64,000 nt of DNA, taken from contig OZ220727.1 of the NCBI GenBank assembly GCA_965116865.1, positions 744,001-808,000 on the forward strand, given 5' to 3'. Below are positions 17,937 through 28,313 of the stretch, piece by piece. The notes beneath the pieces were generated by a model. The model worked only from the letters and a program-made list of their open reading frames with translations. It was not told the origin of the DNA and ran no database searches. The translations under genes were made by a program, and so were the position numbers. This DNA comes from Aldehydirespirator sp965116865. GTDB taxonomy: Bacteria; Actinomycetota; Acidimicrobiia; Acidimicrobiales; Aldehydirespiratoraceae. How positions within the stretch are numbered: the stretch's first letter is position 1; every line of letters starts with the position of its first letter.

Positions 17937-18021
17937 TGCGGACGGGGGGATTCGAACCCCCACACCCGTTCGGGTACTGGGACCTAAACCCAGCGCGTCT
18001 GCCTGATTCCGCCACGTCCGC
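17937..18021 (-). tRNA. tRNA-Leu (anticodon UAG)
   Basis: On the minus strand the 7-bp acceptor stem GCGGACG/CGTCCGC closes with discriminator A (17937). The anticodon arm CTGGG-TTTAGGT-CCCAG gives anticodon UAG (codon CUA). There is a long variable arm (TACCCGAACGGGTG) as expected for tRNA-Leu, and a T-arm GGGGG-TTCGAAT-CCCCC. CCA is not encoded. The repeat-rich island ends exactly at its 3' side, a classical integration site. Confidence 0.95.
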
Positions 18022-18086
18022 GAGCCCGGTCAGGGTAGCCCGCTCCGGCCGGCCTCAAGAGGAACCTGCCCGCATCGCGGCGCCGG

Positions 18087-18092
18087 TAGCCT
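18087..18092 (+). promoter_or_regulatory. -10 box for leaderless clpP
   Basis: TAGCCT, 7 nt upstream of the clpP ATG. Confidence 0.5.
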
Positions 18093-18099
18093 CGCGGCC

Positions 18100-18729
18100 A
18101 TGAGTTCGCATTCACTGACGCCCCAGCTTCGCCCCGAGCCCGACGAGGTCGGATTCGAGACGCCGACCACGGTCGCCAACCGCCACAGCGAGGTCTACAA
18201 CCGGCTGCTCCAGGACCGCATCGTGGTGCTCGGCTCCGACGTCAACGACGACGTGGCCAACTTCATCATGGCCCAGCTGCTGTACCTGGAGGGCCAGGAC
18301 ACCCGCAAGCCCATCTGGCTGTACATCAACAGCCCCGGCGGCTCGGTCACCTCGGGCATGGCCATCTACGACACCATGCAGTTCATCCAGCCGGATGTGG
18401 GCACGATCTGCATCGGCCTGGGAGCGTCGATGGGCCAGTTCCTGCTGTGCGCCGGCGCCCCCGGCAAGCGCTACGCCCTGCCCCACGCCCGCATCATGAT
18501 GCACCAGCCTCTCGGCGGTGTGCGGGGCCAGGCCACCGACATCGCCATCCAGGCCGAGCAGATGGCCTACACCAAGAAGCTCCTCCAGGAGCGCATCGCC
18601 CACCACACCGGCCAGACCGTCGAGCAGATCGAGGCCGACTCCGACCGGGACCGCTGGTTCACCGCGGAAGAGGCCATGGACTACGGCATCATCGACCACG
18701 TCATCGTCAAGCGCGGCGAGATGCTCTAG
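18100..18729 (+). CDS. clpP: ATP-dependent Clp protease proteolytic subunit
   Basis: A 209-residue serine protease subunit that forms the ClpP tetradecamer and degrades proteins unfolded by ClpX or ClpC in the cytoplasm. The fold markers are clear: INSPGGSVTSGMAIYD, the nucleophile Ser110 in GASMGQ, catalytic His135 in MMHQP, and catalytic Asp184 in SDRDRWF. Length fits the family including a short propeptide (about 20 residues before ETPTTVANRHSEVY). Actinobacteria usually have clpP1-clpP2 in tandem; here a single copy is followed by the convergent rpe, so any second copy lies elsewhere. ATG 18100 directly follows a -10 box. Confidence 0.95.
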   Translation: MSSHSLTPQLRPEPDEVGFETPTTVANRHSEVYNRLLQDRIVVLGSDVNDDVANFIMAQLLYLEGQDTRKPIWLYINSPGGSVTSGMAIYDTMQFIQPDVGTICIGLGASMGQFLLCAGAPGKRYALPHARIMMHQPLGGVRGQATDIAIQAEQMAYTKKLLQERIAHHTGQTVEQIEADSDRDRWFTAEEAMDYGIIDHVIVKRGEML

Positions 18730-18747
18730 CCGCCCCCGGCGGGAACT

Positions 18748-18785
18748 GGCAGCGGAGGAGGCCGAAAAGGGCGCTGAGCGCTGCC
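18748..18785 (+). terminator. Possible terminator between convergent clpP and rpe
   Basis: Arms GGCAGCG (18748-18754) and CGCTGCC (18779-18785) with a 24-nt loop in the short gap between the two convergent genes. No T-tract follows on the plus strand; on the minus strand a run of four T lies inside. Confidence 0.3.
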
Positions 18786-18801
18786 AATTCGATTGACAGG
18801 C

Positions 18802-19491
18802 CTACTCGGACGCGGCGGACAGCTCCTTGATGGCTATGGCCGGTCCCTCGGGGTGGCCGAACACCGCGGAGCCGGCCACCAGAACGTTCGCTCCGGCCCC
18901 GACCGCGGCTCCAGCCGTGGCCGCGGTGATGCCGCCGTCGACCTCCAAGTCTATGTTGCGGCCCGAGCCGTCGATCATCCGGCGCACCTCGGCGATCTTC
19001 GACTCGACGGAGGCGATGTAGCGCTGCCCCCCGAAGCCGGGGTTGACCGTCATTACCAGCACCTCGTCGATCATCGGGATCACCTCGGAGATGCTCGACG
19101 CCGGCGTGTGGGGGTTGAGCACCACGCCGCAGCGGGCGCCGGCCTCGGAGACGGCGGACAGGGAGCGGTGCAGGTGCGGGCAGGTCTCGGCGTGAAGGAG
19201 CACCGTGTCGCAGCCGGCCTCGACATACAAGGGCGCGAGCTCGTCCGGCTTCACCACCATCAGATGCGCCTCGAAGTGCAGGTCCACCAACGGCCGGCAC
19301 GCCGACACCACGTCGGGTCCGAAGGTCAGGTTGGGCACGAACACCCCGTCCATCACGTCCCAATGGACCCGACGGGCGCCGGCATCGGCGACGGACCGGC
19401 ACTCCTCGCCCAACCGGGACGCGTCGGCCGCCAGCATCGACGGGGCGATCTCCACGACCGCATCCTCGGCCACGACCACATCCTCGGCCAC
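18802..19491 (-). CDS. rpe: Ribulose-phosphate 3-epimerase
   Basis: A 229-residue TIM-barrel enzyme that interconverts ribulose 5-phosphate and xylulose 5-phosphate in the pentose phosphate pathway. Motifs: APSMLAADASRLGEE, HWDVMDGVFVPNLTFG (metal-binding His and Asp), FEAHLMV, VMTVNPGFGGQRYI, LEVDGGI (second metal-binding Asp) and the phosphate loop VLVAGSAVFG. GTG 19491 sits 6 nt from a TAGGGT box. The first 12 codons contain an 18-nt direct repeat (VVVAEDAVV), so the true start could be a later GTG. It is separate from tkt-tal at 52-55 kb but completes the same branch. Confidence 0.95.
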   Translation of the reverse strand: MAEDVVVAEDAVVEIAPSMLAADASRLGEECRSVADAGARRVHWDVMDGVFVPNLTFGPDVVSACRPLVDLHFEAHLMVVKPDELAPLYVEAGCDTVLLHAETCPHLHRSLSAVSEAGARCGVVLNPHTPASSISEVIPMIDEVLVMTVNPGFGGQRYIASVESKIAEVRRMIDGSGRNIDLEVDGGITAATAGAAVGAGANVLVAGSAVFGHPEGPAIAIKELSAASE

Positions 19492-19497
19492 GACCGC

Positions 19498-19503
19498 ACC
19501 CTA
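19498..19503 (-). promoter_or_regulatory. -10 box for leaderless rpe
   Basis: TAGGGT on the minus strand, 6 nt before GTG 19491. Confidence 0.5.
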
Positions 19504-19625
19504 ACCGAGCCGCACGACGCGACGGCTCGACGTCCGCTCGACGTTGGCTCGCGTTCGCTTGCCGTCGCTCAGAGGCCGAGCGAACAGGCGGGAGCGACGC
19601 GGCCCATGCGAGCGAGGCCGGGGCC

Positions 19626-19889
19626 CGACGGCCCTCAGGTCGCAGTGAACGAGCGCGGGAATGACACCATCCTTCGCGTCGGAGAAGGGCAGCAGATCCC
19701 CGACGGCCCTCAGGTCGCAGTGAACGAGCGCGGGAATGACACCATCCTTCGCGTCGGAGAAGGGCAGCAGATCCCCGACGGCCCTCAGGTCGCAGTGAAC
19801 GAGCGCGGGAATGACACCATCCTTCGCGTCGGAGAAGGGCAGCAGATCCCCGACGGCCCTCAGGTCGCAGTGAACGAGCGCGGGAATGG
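19626..19889. repeat. 75-bp minisatellite, 3.5 copies
   Basis: Near-identical units start at 19626, 19701, 19776 and 19851 (partial), each beginning CGACGGCCCTCAGGTCGCAG. The array fills the gap between divergent rpe and the 23S methyltransferase gene. A diverged single copy of the core (CTCAGGTTGCAG...GAGCGGGAACGAC) lies downstream of pyk at about 45817-45850. Confidence 0.95.
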
Positions 19890-19969
19890 CACCGCTGCGA
19901 CACGACGGGCTCACTCCCGTCCGAGCAGCCTCTGATGGTCGGGTTGGCCGCTATCGCGGGCGGCGCCGA

Positions 19970-19975
19970 TACCGT
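19970..19975 (+). promoter_or_regulatory. -10 box for leaderless RNA methyltransferase gene
   Basis: TACCGT, 6 nt upstream of GTG 19982. This decides the start, since an in-frame ATG at 19886 would lie inside the minisatellite. Confidence 0.5.
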
Positions 19976-19981
19976 CACGGC

Positions 19982-21154
19982 GTGGAGTTGCGGGTTACCG
20001 CCACAGCGCGCGACGGCGTTGGGGTGGCCAGGGGCTGCGACGGGCGGGTCGTGTTCGTCGAGGGTGCCCTGCCGGGCGAGCTGGTCGACGCCGAGATACA
20101 CGCCGTAGATCGGCGCTGGGCCCGAGCCAGGGTGATCGACGTGCTCGAAGCGTCACCCGACCGGGTTCCGATCGCCTGCGAGCACCACATGGAGGGCTGC
20201 GGCGGCTGCGACATGATCCACGTCGACTCGCGGGCCCAGATGCGGATGAAGGCATCGATCGCGGTCGATCAGCTCACCCGCCACGGCGTCGACGCTCCCG
20301 CTCCGGCGCTGCGCATGCTCGACGCCGACCGGGGCCGCACCACCGTCCGGGCCCGTGTGGTGGACGGCCGGGCGGGTTTCCGGGCCCGGGGCAGCCATGA
20401 GGTGGTGATCCCCGACGACTGCGGGGCGGTGGACGACGCCGCCGAGGAGTTGCTGGTGGAGGGCCGGTACGGATCCGCCGACGGCGTGTTCATCCGGGTG
20501 GGCTCCCGCACCGGGGAGCGGCTGGTGGTGGTGAATCCCACAGTCGAGGAGGTGTCGGTCCCCGACGACGTGGTGGTCGTGGGCACCGACGAGCTCGACA
20601 GCGACCGGCGGGCCTGGATCCATGAGGAACTGTCGGGACGGCGCTGGCGCATCTCGGCCAGGTCGTTCTTCCAGAACCGGCCGGCCGGCGCCGAGGCCCT
20701 GATCGCCGAAGTGGCCGAGACCGTGGACGAGGTGGCCGTCGACGGACCGCTGGTGGACGCCTACTCCGGAGTCGGGCTGTTCGCGGGCACGGCCGGCGCC
20801 GGCCGAAAGGTCACCGCCATCGAGCGCAGCGTCGACGCTGCTGCCGACGCCCGGGTCAATCTGGGCGACAGCGCCAAAGTGCTGCGGATCCCGGTCGAGA
20901 AGTGGCGGGCGTCGCCGGCCAGCGTACTGGTGGCCGACCCGGCCCGCCCGGGGCTCGGCGAGGTGGCCGTGCGCACGCTGCTGTCGTGCAAGCCCCACCT
21001 GATGGTGCTGGTCAGCTGCGACCCGTCCTCGTTCGCCAAGGACGCCTGCCGCCTCATCGAACGCGGCTACGCCCTGGACCGCTGGACCGTGGTCGACCTG
21101 TTCCCCCTCACGTCGCACATAGAGACCGTCGCCGCCTTCGTCAACGTTCCATAG
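19982..21154 (+). CDS. TrmA/RlmD-family RNA (uracil-5) methyltransferase
   Basis: A 390-residue S-adenosylmethionine-dependent m5U methyltransferase for rRNA or tRNA. An N-terminal TRAM-type domain (GVGVARGCDGRVVFVEGALPG) is followed by iron-sulfur cysteines in CEHHMEGCGGC with a fourth in PDDCG. The catalytic domain has the SAM motif VDAYSGVGLFAG, then DPARPGLG and VSCDPSSFAKD with the nucleophilic Cys. The 4Fe-4S cysteines favour the RlmC/RlmD (23S rRNA U747/U1939) group over TrmA, but the exact target uridine cannot be read from sequence. Start GTG 19982 is chosen for its -10 spacing. Confidence 0.9.
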   Translation: MELRVTATARDGVGVARGCDGRVVFVEGALPGELVDAEIHAVDRRWARARVIDVLEASPDRVPIACEHHMEGCGGCDMIHVDSRAQMRMKASIAVDQLTRHGVDAPAPALRMLDADRGRTTVRARVVDGRAGFRARGSHEVVIPDDCGAVDDAAEELLVEGRYGSADGVFIRVGSRTGERLVVVNPTVEEVSVPDDVVVVGTDELDSDRRAWIHEELSGRRWRISARSFFQNRPAGAEALIAEVAETVDEVAVDGPLVDAYSGVGLFAGTAGAGRKVTAIERSVDAAADARVNLGDSAKVLRIPVEKWRASPASVLVADPARPGLGEVAVRTLLSCKPHLMVLVSCDPSSFAKDACRLIERGYALDRWTVVDLFPLTSHIETVAAFVNVP

Positions 21155-21227
21155 CTGGGCTACGGCTAGAGCACCGTGCCGGTGGTTCGGGGCGCCGCAC
21201 CGCCGGGTTCCCGCGGGACGGGCCCCT

Positions 21228-22130
21228 TCAGTAGTGCCAACCGAAGGGGGACCAGTCCGGGGGGCGCTTGCCCAGGAAGGCGTCGCGGCCCTCGGCCGCC
21301 TCGTCGGTCATGTAGGCCAGCCGGGTGGCCTCGCCCGCGAACACCTGCTGGCCGATGAGCCCGTCGTCGACGAGGTTCAGGGCGAACTTGACCATCCGCT
21401 GCGAGGTCGGGCTCTTGGCGTTGATCTCCCGGGCCCACTCCAGAGCGACCGGCTCGAGCTCGCCGTGGGGGACCACCTGGTTGACCATGCCCATCTCGAA
21501 AGCCTCCTGGGCCGAGTAGGTGCGCCCCAGGAAGAAGACCTCCCGGGCCCGCTTCTGGCCGATCGAGCGGGCCAGGTAGGCGGAGCCGAACCCGCCGTCG
21601 AAGCTGGCCACGTCGGTGTCGGTCTGCTTGAACAGGCCGTGCTCGGCGCTGGCCAGGGTCAGGTCGGCCACCGCGTGGAGGGAGTGGCCGCCGCCCACCG
21701 CCCAGCCGGGCACCACCGCGATCACCACCTTGGGCATCATGCGGATCAGGCGCTGCACCTCCAGGATGTGCAGCCGGCCCGAGCGTCCCGGGTCGATGGT
21801 GTCGCCGGTCTCGCCGGAGGCGTACCGGTACCCGTCGCGGCCCCGGATCCGCTGATCGCCGCCCGAGCAGAAGGCCCAGCCGCCGTCGCGGGGCGAGGGC
21901 CCGTTGCCTGTGATCAGCACGCAGCCCACGTCGCCGGTCATGCGGGCGTGGTCGAGGCATCGGTACAGCTCGTCCACGGTGTGGGGGCGGAAGGCGTTGC
22001 GCACCTCCGGGCGGTCGAAGGCCACCCGCACTGTGCCATGATCCACCGCCCGGTGGTAGGTGACGTCGGCGAGGCCCTCGAAGCCCTCGACAGTCCTCCA
22101 GGCGCCAGGGTCGAACAATTCCGAGACCAT
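21228..22130 (-). CDS. menB: 1,4-dihydroxy-2-naphthoyl-CoA synthase
   Basis: A 300-residue crotonase-fold enzyme closing the second ring of naphthoquinone in menaquinone biosynthesis, from o-succinylbenzoyl-CoA. It shows RPEVRNAFRPHTVDEL, the oxyanion-hole CSGGDQRIRG, a long insert (GYRYASGETGDTIDPGRSG) typical of MenB, VPGWAVGGGHSLH, the DVASFDGGFGSAYLA stretch and the C-terminal PPDWSPFGWHY. These separate it from ordinary enoyl-CoA hydratases. ATG 22130 follows TAGTGT (22142-22137) by 6 nt. No other men gene is in the window. Confidence 0.95.
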   Translation of the reverse strand: MVSELFDPGAWRTVEGFEGLADVTYHRAVDHGTVRVAFDRPEVRNAFRPHTVDELYRCLDHARMTGDVGCVLITGNGPSPRDGGWAFCSGGDQRIRGRDGYRYASGETGDTIDPGRSGRLHILEVQRLIRMMPKVVIAVVPGWAVGGGHSLHAVADLTLASAEHGLFKQTDTDVASFDGGFGSAYLARSIGQKRAREVFFLGRTYSAQEAFEMGMVNQVVPHGELEPVALEWAREINAKSPTSQRMVKFALNLVDDGLIGQQVFAGEATRLAYMTDEAAEGRDAFLGKRPPDWSPFGWHY

Positions 22131-22489
22131 GGCCGCACACTACAGTCGCAGCCGGCCGGCCGGCACGAGGCGGCGGGATGCACAGCCGAGCGCGTCGCCG
22201 CTGCGAAGTCATCGACGTGTGCGGCGACGACCCCCGCGGCCGACGGCGGGGCGCACAGTCGAGCGTGGCGTCGCTGCGAAGGCGCACTGGAACCGCCGGC
22301 CGACGCGGCCGCGCCGCGGCGGATCAGGCCCGCGGTCGGCTCCGGCAGGGCTGTCTGCCGACGGGGGTGCTCCTCCAGTCGGGGCCGGATCGGCCGAGCC
22401 GAAGACGCCGGTGGCGGCAGCGGCGCTCCCGCCCCCCGGCGGTCGCTCGAAACGCAACGCCGGGATCGTGCGCGGGCAGGATTCGGGGA
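22131..22489. other. Intergenic region with a 73-nt-spaced duplication
   Basis: Between the starts/ends of menB and hppA. No gene seen. The word GCACAGCCGAGCGCGTCGCC at 22180 recurs in altered form (GCACAGTCGAGCGTGGCGTC) at 22253, 73 nt later, with the GCTGCGAAG that follows also kept. The rest is very GC-rich with no terminator I can defend. Confidence 0.6.
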
Positions 22490-24607
<2,118 letters not shown>

Positions 24608-24646
24608 GTCACTGCTCCCTTTGCTGAGTCCTGAAGCCTGCGAGCC

Positions 24647-24652
24647 TACTCT
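24647..24652 (+). promoter_or_regulatory. -10 box for leaderless cyclo-ligase gene
   Basis: TACTCT, 6 nt before ATG 24659. Confidence 0.5.
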
Positions 24653-24658
24653 TGGAGA

Positions 24659-25255
24659 ATGAGTTCGGTGTCTGAAGCCAAGGCCGCGCTTCGAGCCGAG
24701 ATGAGGTCCCGCCGGACGCGGTTGAGCGCGGCGGCTGTGGCCGAGGCCGCCGCAGCGGTGGCTCGGCGACTGGAAGCGCTGCCGGTCGTTGCCGAGGCCC
24801 GTCGGGTGGCCGCCTACCGGGCAGTGAGGGGGGAGGTCCCTCTCGACGTGCTGCTGGACGGCGGGCGCCGGGACGTGTTCACTCTTCCCCGCGTGGTGGG
24901 CGACGGCTTGGAGTTCGTGGCATGGTGCGAGGGCCAGTCGTTCGCGCCGGGGGCTTTCGGCATCCCCGAACCGGTCGAGGGCGAGGTGGTGGCCTTCGGC
25001 GACCACGATGCGGTGCTGGTGCCCCTGATCGCATTCGACGGGCAATGCCGCCGGCTGGGGCAGGGTGGGGGGTTCTACGATCGGGCGCTGGCGTCGCTGC
25101 CGTCGGGTCGCGTCGGCGGCCGGCCCGCAGCCGTGGGCGTCGCCCACTCATTCCAGCAAGTCGACCGCGTTCCTCAGGACATCTGGGACATGCCCCTCGA
25201 CGCGGTGGCCACCGATGCCGGCATCGTGGTCGCCGGCGGAGCGCGGCCGGCCTGA
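24659..25255 (+). CDS. 5-formyltetrahydrofolate cyclo-ligase
   Basis: A 198-residue enzyme that converts 5-formyl-THF to 5,10-methenyl-THF with ATP, returning stored folate to one-carbon metabolism. An N-terminal helix with AKAALRAEMRSRRTRLS fits the family. The diagnostic loop RLGQGGGFYDRALA is near residue 135, preceded by VPLIAFDGQCR, and a late HSFQQVDRVPQDIWDMPLD segment completes the fold. It is divergent from hppA with a 51-nt gap. Its stop codon overlaps the first copy of a 73-nt-spaced direct repeat. Confidence 0.9.
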   Translation: MSSVSEAKAALRAEMRSRRTRLSAAAVAEAAAAVARRLEALPVVAEARRVAAYRAVRGEVPLDVLLDGGRRDVFTLPRVVGDGLEFVAWCEGQSFAPGAFGIPEPVEGEVVAFGDHDAVLVPLIAFDGQCRRLGQGGGFYDRALASLPSGRVGGRPAAVGVAHSFQQVDRVPQDIWDMPLDAVATDAGIVVAGGARPA

Positions 25256-25360
25256 TCGCGCGGGACGGGACCCGAGGCGCTAGAAAACACGACGGCAGGG
25301 TGGCGGCGCTGGTCGAGGACTACGCGCATCGCGCGGGACGGGACCCGAGGCGCTAGAAAA
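25255..25360. repeat. 33-nt direct repeat spaced 73 nt, upstream of trkA
   Basis: ATCGCGCGGGACGGGACCCG plus the next 13 bases (to GCTAGAAAA) occurs at 25255-25287 and again, identical, at 25328-25360, separated by 40 unrelated nt. The first copy starts on the last base of the cyclo-ligase stop; the second ends 5 nt before the trkA start and supplies its possible -10 (TAGAAA). Confidence 0.9.
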
Positions 25361-25365
25361 TACCC

Positions 25366-26718
25366 GTGTATGTCATCGTTGTGGGGGCCGGGGAGGTCGG
25401 TTCCTACGTGGCGGCTCGGCTCAGCCATGAGCTCCACAACGTCGCGGTGGTCGACGTCGATGCCAACCGCCTGCGCCAACTCGGCGCCGAGCTCGACGTG
25501 CTCACCGTGGAGGGCAGCGGCACCCACCCCAGCGTCCTCGCCGACGCCGGGCTCGACAGATGCGATCTGGTGGTGTCGCTAACCAGCAACGACGAGGTGA
25601 ACCTGGTGGCGTCGTTGATCGCCAAGCAGCACGGCGTGGACAAGAGCATCGTGCGCATCGAGTCCGAGGAGTTGCGCAGCCGGGCGTCGGCGGAGCTGCT
25701 CCGAGCGTTCGGGGCCGACCTGGTCATAGATCCCGACCGCCAGACAGCAGAGCGGATCCTGAGGCTTCTCGACTATCCGGGAGCGTCGGAGATAGCGGTG
25801 ATGGCCCAGGGGGAGGCCATCGTGATCGGCGCCCGCCTCGAGGCCGGCGCCCCGATCGTGGGCCGGCGCCTGTCGGAGATCGCTGCCGAGTACGAGCCCG
25901 ACTGGGAGTTCATGGTCGGGTCGATCTCCCGGGGCGAGGACACCTACATTCCGCGCACCGACTACATGCTGCTGGCGGACGACCTGGTGCGGGTGGTGTG
26001 CAAACGGCGGGCCCGCAACCGGGTGGCCAAGCTCCTGGGCCTGGGAACCGGCGCGGTCCGCCACGTGCTGCTGCTCGGCGGGGGCCGCACCGCCGAGATG
26101 CTCGCGGCTCGGCTGGTGTCGAGGGGAGTGGAGGTGGTCATCGTCGAGCGCGACGCGCCGAGGGCGCTGGAGCTGGCGGAGCGCCTGCCCGACGTGCAGG
26201 TGTTCGAGGGCGACATAACCGACGCCGACCTCCTCGAGGAGACCAACCTCGGCCGGTTCGACGCGGTGGCCGCGTTGACCGGCGAGGACGAGTCGAACAT
26301 CCTGGCCTGCCTCTACGCCAAGTCCGTGGGCGCGTCGGAGACGATCGCGGTGGTGCACAAGCTGGCCCTGCTGTCGCTGCTCGGCTCAGCGGGCGTGGAC
26401 GTGGCCCTGTCGCCCCGCACCGCCACCGCCGACGGCGTGATGCGCTTCGTGCGCGGCGACGTGGCCGCGGTGGCGACATTCCTCGAATCCGACGCCGAGG
26501 TGCTGGAGCTCGAAGTGGAGAAGGGCAGCCCGGCCGACGACGCCCTGGTGAAGGACCTCAAGCTGCACAAGGGCGTGCTGATCGGGGCCATCGTGCGCGA
26601 CGGCAAGCCGCAGATCGCCCGCGGCCGAAGCCGTCTGCGCGGCCGCGATCACGTCGTCGCCTTCGCCACCCCGGACTCGGTGAAGGAGGTCCACCGGCTG
26701 TTGACGTGCGACGACTAG
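25366..26718 (+). CDS. trkA: Trk potassium uptake regulatory subunit
   Basis: A 450-residue cytoplasmic NAD(H)-binding protein that gates TrkH. It has two tandem RCK units, each a Rossmann TrkA-N domain plus a TrkA-C domain. The first starts IVVGAGEVGSYVA with a basic/acidic VVDVDANRLRQL pair, and the second starts about residue 235 with LLLGGGRTAEMLAARL and VIVERDAPRALEL. Both glycine motifs are intact. Start is GTG 25366. It is the first gene of the trkA-trkH-trkH cluster. Confidence 0.95.
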   Translation: MYVIVVGAGEVGSYVAARLSHELHNVAVVDVDANRLRQLGAELDVLTVEGSGTHPSVLADAGLDRCDLVVSLTSNDEVNLVASLIAKQHGVDKSIVRIESEELRSRASAELLRAFGADLVIDPDRQTAERILRLLDYPGASEIAVMAQGEAIVIGARLEAGAPIVGRRLSEIAAEYEPDWEFMVGSISRGEDTYIPRTDYMLLADDLVRVVCKRRARNRVAKLLGLGTGAVRHVLLLGGGRTAEMLAARLVSRGVEVVIVERDAPRALELAERLPDVQVFEGDITDADLLEETNLGRFDAVAALTGEDESNILACLYAKSVGASETIAVVHKLALLSLLGSAGVDVALSPRTATADGVMRFVRGDVAAVATFLESDAEVLELEVEKGSPADDALVKDLKLHKGVLIGAIVRDGKPQIARGRSRLRGRDHVVAFATPDSVKEVHRLLTCDD

Positions 26719-26729
26719 CCGGAGCGGGG

Positions 26730-28313
26730 GTGCGGCCGGCCGGCGGCTTGAGACGCTTGGGCGGTCTGCGCCGCACCCGCCCCCTGCTTCCCGGTTCGGC
26801 GGAGCGGCCGTCGGCGCGGGTCGTGTCCTGGGCGTTCGCCTCGATCGTCGATGCGAGCCTCGTCCTCGGCGTGGCCACCATGGTGTGCGGCCTCGTCGGC
26901 ATCGGCGACGACAACGCCGACGCGGCCGCGTTCTCGTGCGTGGGGGCTGTGCTCGCGGCTCTCGCGGCCGTGGCCAAACGGAGGGTCGCTCCGCCGGAGC
27001 GGCCCGCCGCGGGCCGGGTGTTCGCCGGCATCGGCCTGTTGTGGACGGTGCTGGTGCTCTTCGGCACGGTCCTCTATGCGGTCACCGGCAGCACAGCCCG
27101 CCTCGACGACGCCCTGGTCGAGTCCGCAGCCGGTTTCACCACCACCTCGCTCACCCTCCTAGACGCCGCCGAGGCGTCGCGGTCGGTGATGCTGTTCAGG
27201 GCGGCCACCAGCTGGGTGGGGGGCCTGACCGCGGTGTGGATCGGGGTGGTGACCCTCCCGGTCGTACTCCGGACCACTGCCCTGATCGGCTACACCGCAG
27301 GGCGCCGGGGACTGGACCTCGTGCCCGGCGCCTCCACCGGCAGGCGCCGGGTGCTCATCCTGTACTCGGGCTTCACCGCGGCCTGCGTGGTCGCCTACCT
27401 GCTGACCGGTCTGGGTGCCACTGAGGCGCTGGTCGTGGGCCTGGGCACAGCCTCCACCGGGGGCTTCACCGGCCGGGCCGACTCGCTGGCCGGCTACGGA
27501 GCCGCTACCCAGGCGGTGGCCGGCGCAGGCATGTTCCTGGCCGGCGCGGGCATCTTCGTGATCTGGTGGATCGTCCGGGGACGGCTGCGTCCTCTCTGGC
27601 GCTCCCAGGAGCTCAGGACGTTCGCGCTGCTGCTGGCGGCAGCCACCGCGGGCATGGCCCTGCAGCGGGGCGTCGGCTGGGGCGAGGCCGCCTTCATGGC
27701 CGTCTCAGCCATGAGCACCACGGGGTTCGCTGTCGCCGACTGGACGGTGTGGGGGACCGCTGCCACGGTGATCCTGCTGGTGGCGGCCGGGATCGGTTCC
27801 ATGATGGGCTCGCCGGGAGGCGGAATGCGGGTCATGCGGGTCCAGCTGCTCATGGCCTCGGCCGGGGGGGAACTGCGCCGCCAGCTCGACCCGTACGCGG
27901 TGGTGCTGGTGCGGCGCGACCACGAGACCCTCTCACAGCGCACCCTCGACCGTTTGGGCGGCCACCAAGTGGCGTACGTGGTGCTGGTGGGGGGCGGGGC
28001 CATGCTGCTGGGCGTCGCGGGCGCGTCGCTGCTGGGCAGCGTGTGGGGGGCGGTGAGCGCGGTGGCCACCTTCGGTCCCGCGGTGGCGGAGATCGGCGCC
28101 TTCGGTCTGCTCGAGGGCGTGGACCGGGCGGAGCGTTTGGCCTTGGTGCCGCTGATGTTGGGTGGCCGGATGTCGGTGCCCCCCGTGTTGGCCGGCGTAG
28201 GCCTCGTGCTGAACTGGTACCGGACGATGCGGAGGCAGTTCCGCTTCTCGGTCCGGCTCGCGTCGCGCGGTCGCGGCGAGGCCCCGGACGTGTACGGGCC
28301 CGACGATGGCTAG
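26730..28313 (+). CDS. trkH: TrkH-family potassium transporter, divergent copy
   Basis: A 527-residue membrane protein. GTG 26730 is chosen because GGAG lies 5 nt upstream; a GTG at 26706 that overlaps trkA is also possible. The four selectivity-filter loops are recognisable but differ from the classical form: SAAGFTTTSLT, TASTGGFTGRAD, SAMSTTGFAVAD and TFGPAVAEIGAF. A loop between halves has GSPGGGMRVMRVQLL where the second copy has STSGGIKVMRMRVL. It may form a heteromeric or alternative channel subunit served by the same TrkA. Confidence 0.85.
   Translation: MRPAGGLRRLGGLRRTRPLLPGSAERPSARVVSWAFASIVDASLVLGVATMVCGLVGIGDDNADAAAFSCVGAVLAALAAVAKRRVAPPERPAAGRVFAGIGLLWTVLVLFGTVLYAVTGSTARLDDALVESAAGFTTTSLTLLDAAEASRSVMLFRAATSWVGGLTAVWIGVVTLPVVLRTTALIGYTAGRRGLDLVPGASTGRRRVLILYSGFTAACVVAYLLTGLGATEALVVGLGTASTGGFTGRADSLAGYGAATQAVAGAGMFLAGAGIFVIWWIVRGRLRPLWRSQELRTFALLLAAATAGMALQRGVGWGEAAFMAVSAMSTTGFAVADWTVWGTAATVILLVAAGIGSMMGSPGGGMRVMRVQLLMASAGGELRRQLDPYAVVLVRRDHETLSQRTLDRLGGHQVAYVVLVGGGAMLLGVAGASLLGSVWGAVSAVATFGPAVAEIGAFGLLEGVDRAERLALVPLMLGGRMSVPPVLAGVGLVLNWYRTMRRQFRFSVRLASRGRGEAPDVYGPDDG

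Noticed and set aside
18707..20101. Long minus-strand frame across rpe and the 75-bp array
   Set aside because: Antisense or out-of-frame to rpe and repetitive in the array; no motif.
24608..25147. N-terminal extension of hppA
   Set aside because: The frame is open but overlaps the divergent cyclo-ligase gene entirely and precedes the first membrane segment; not credible as protein.
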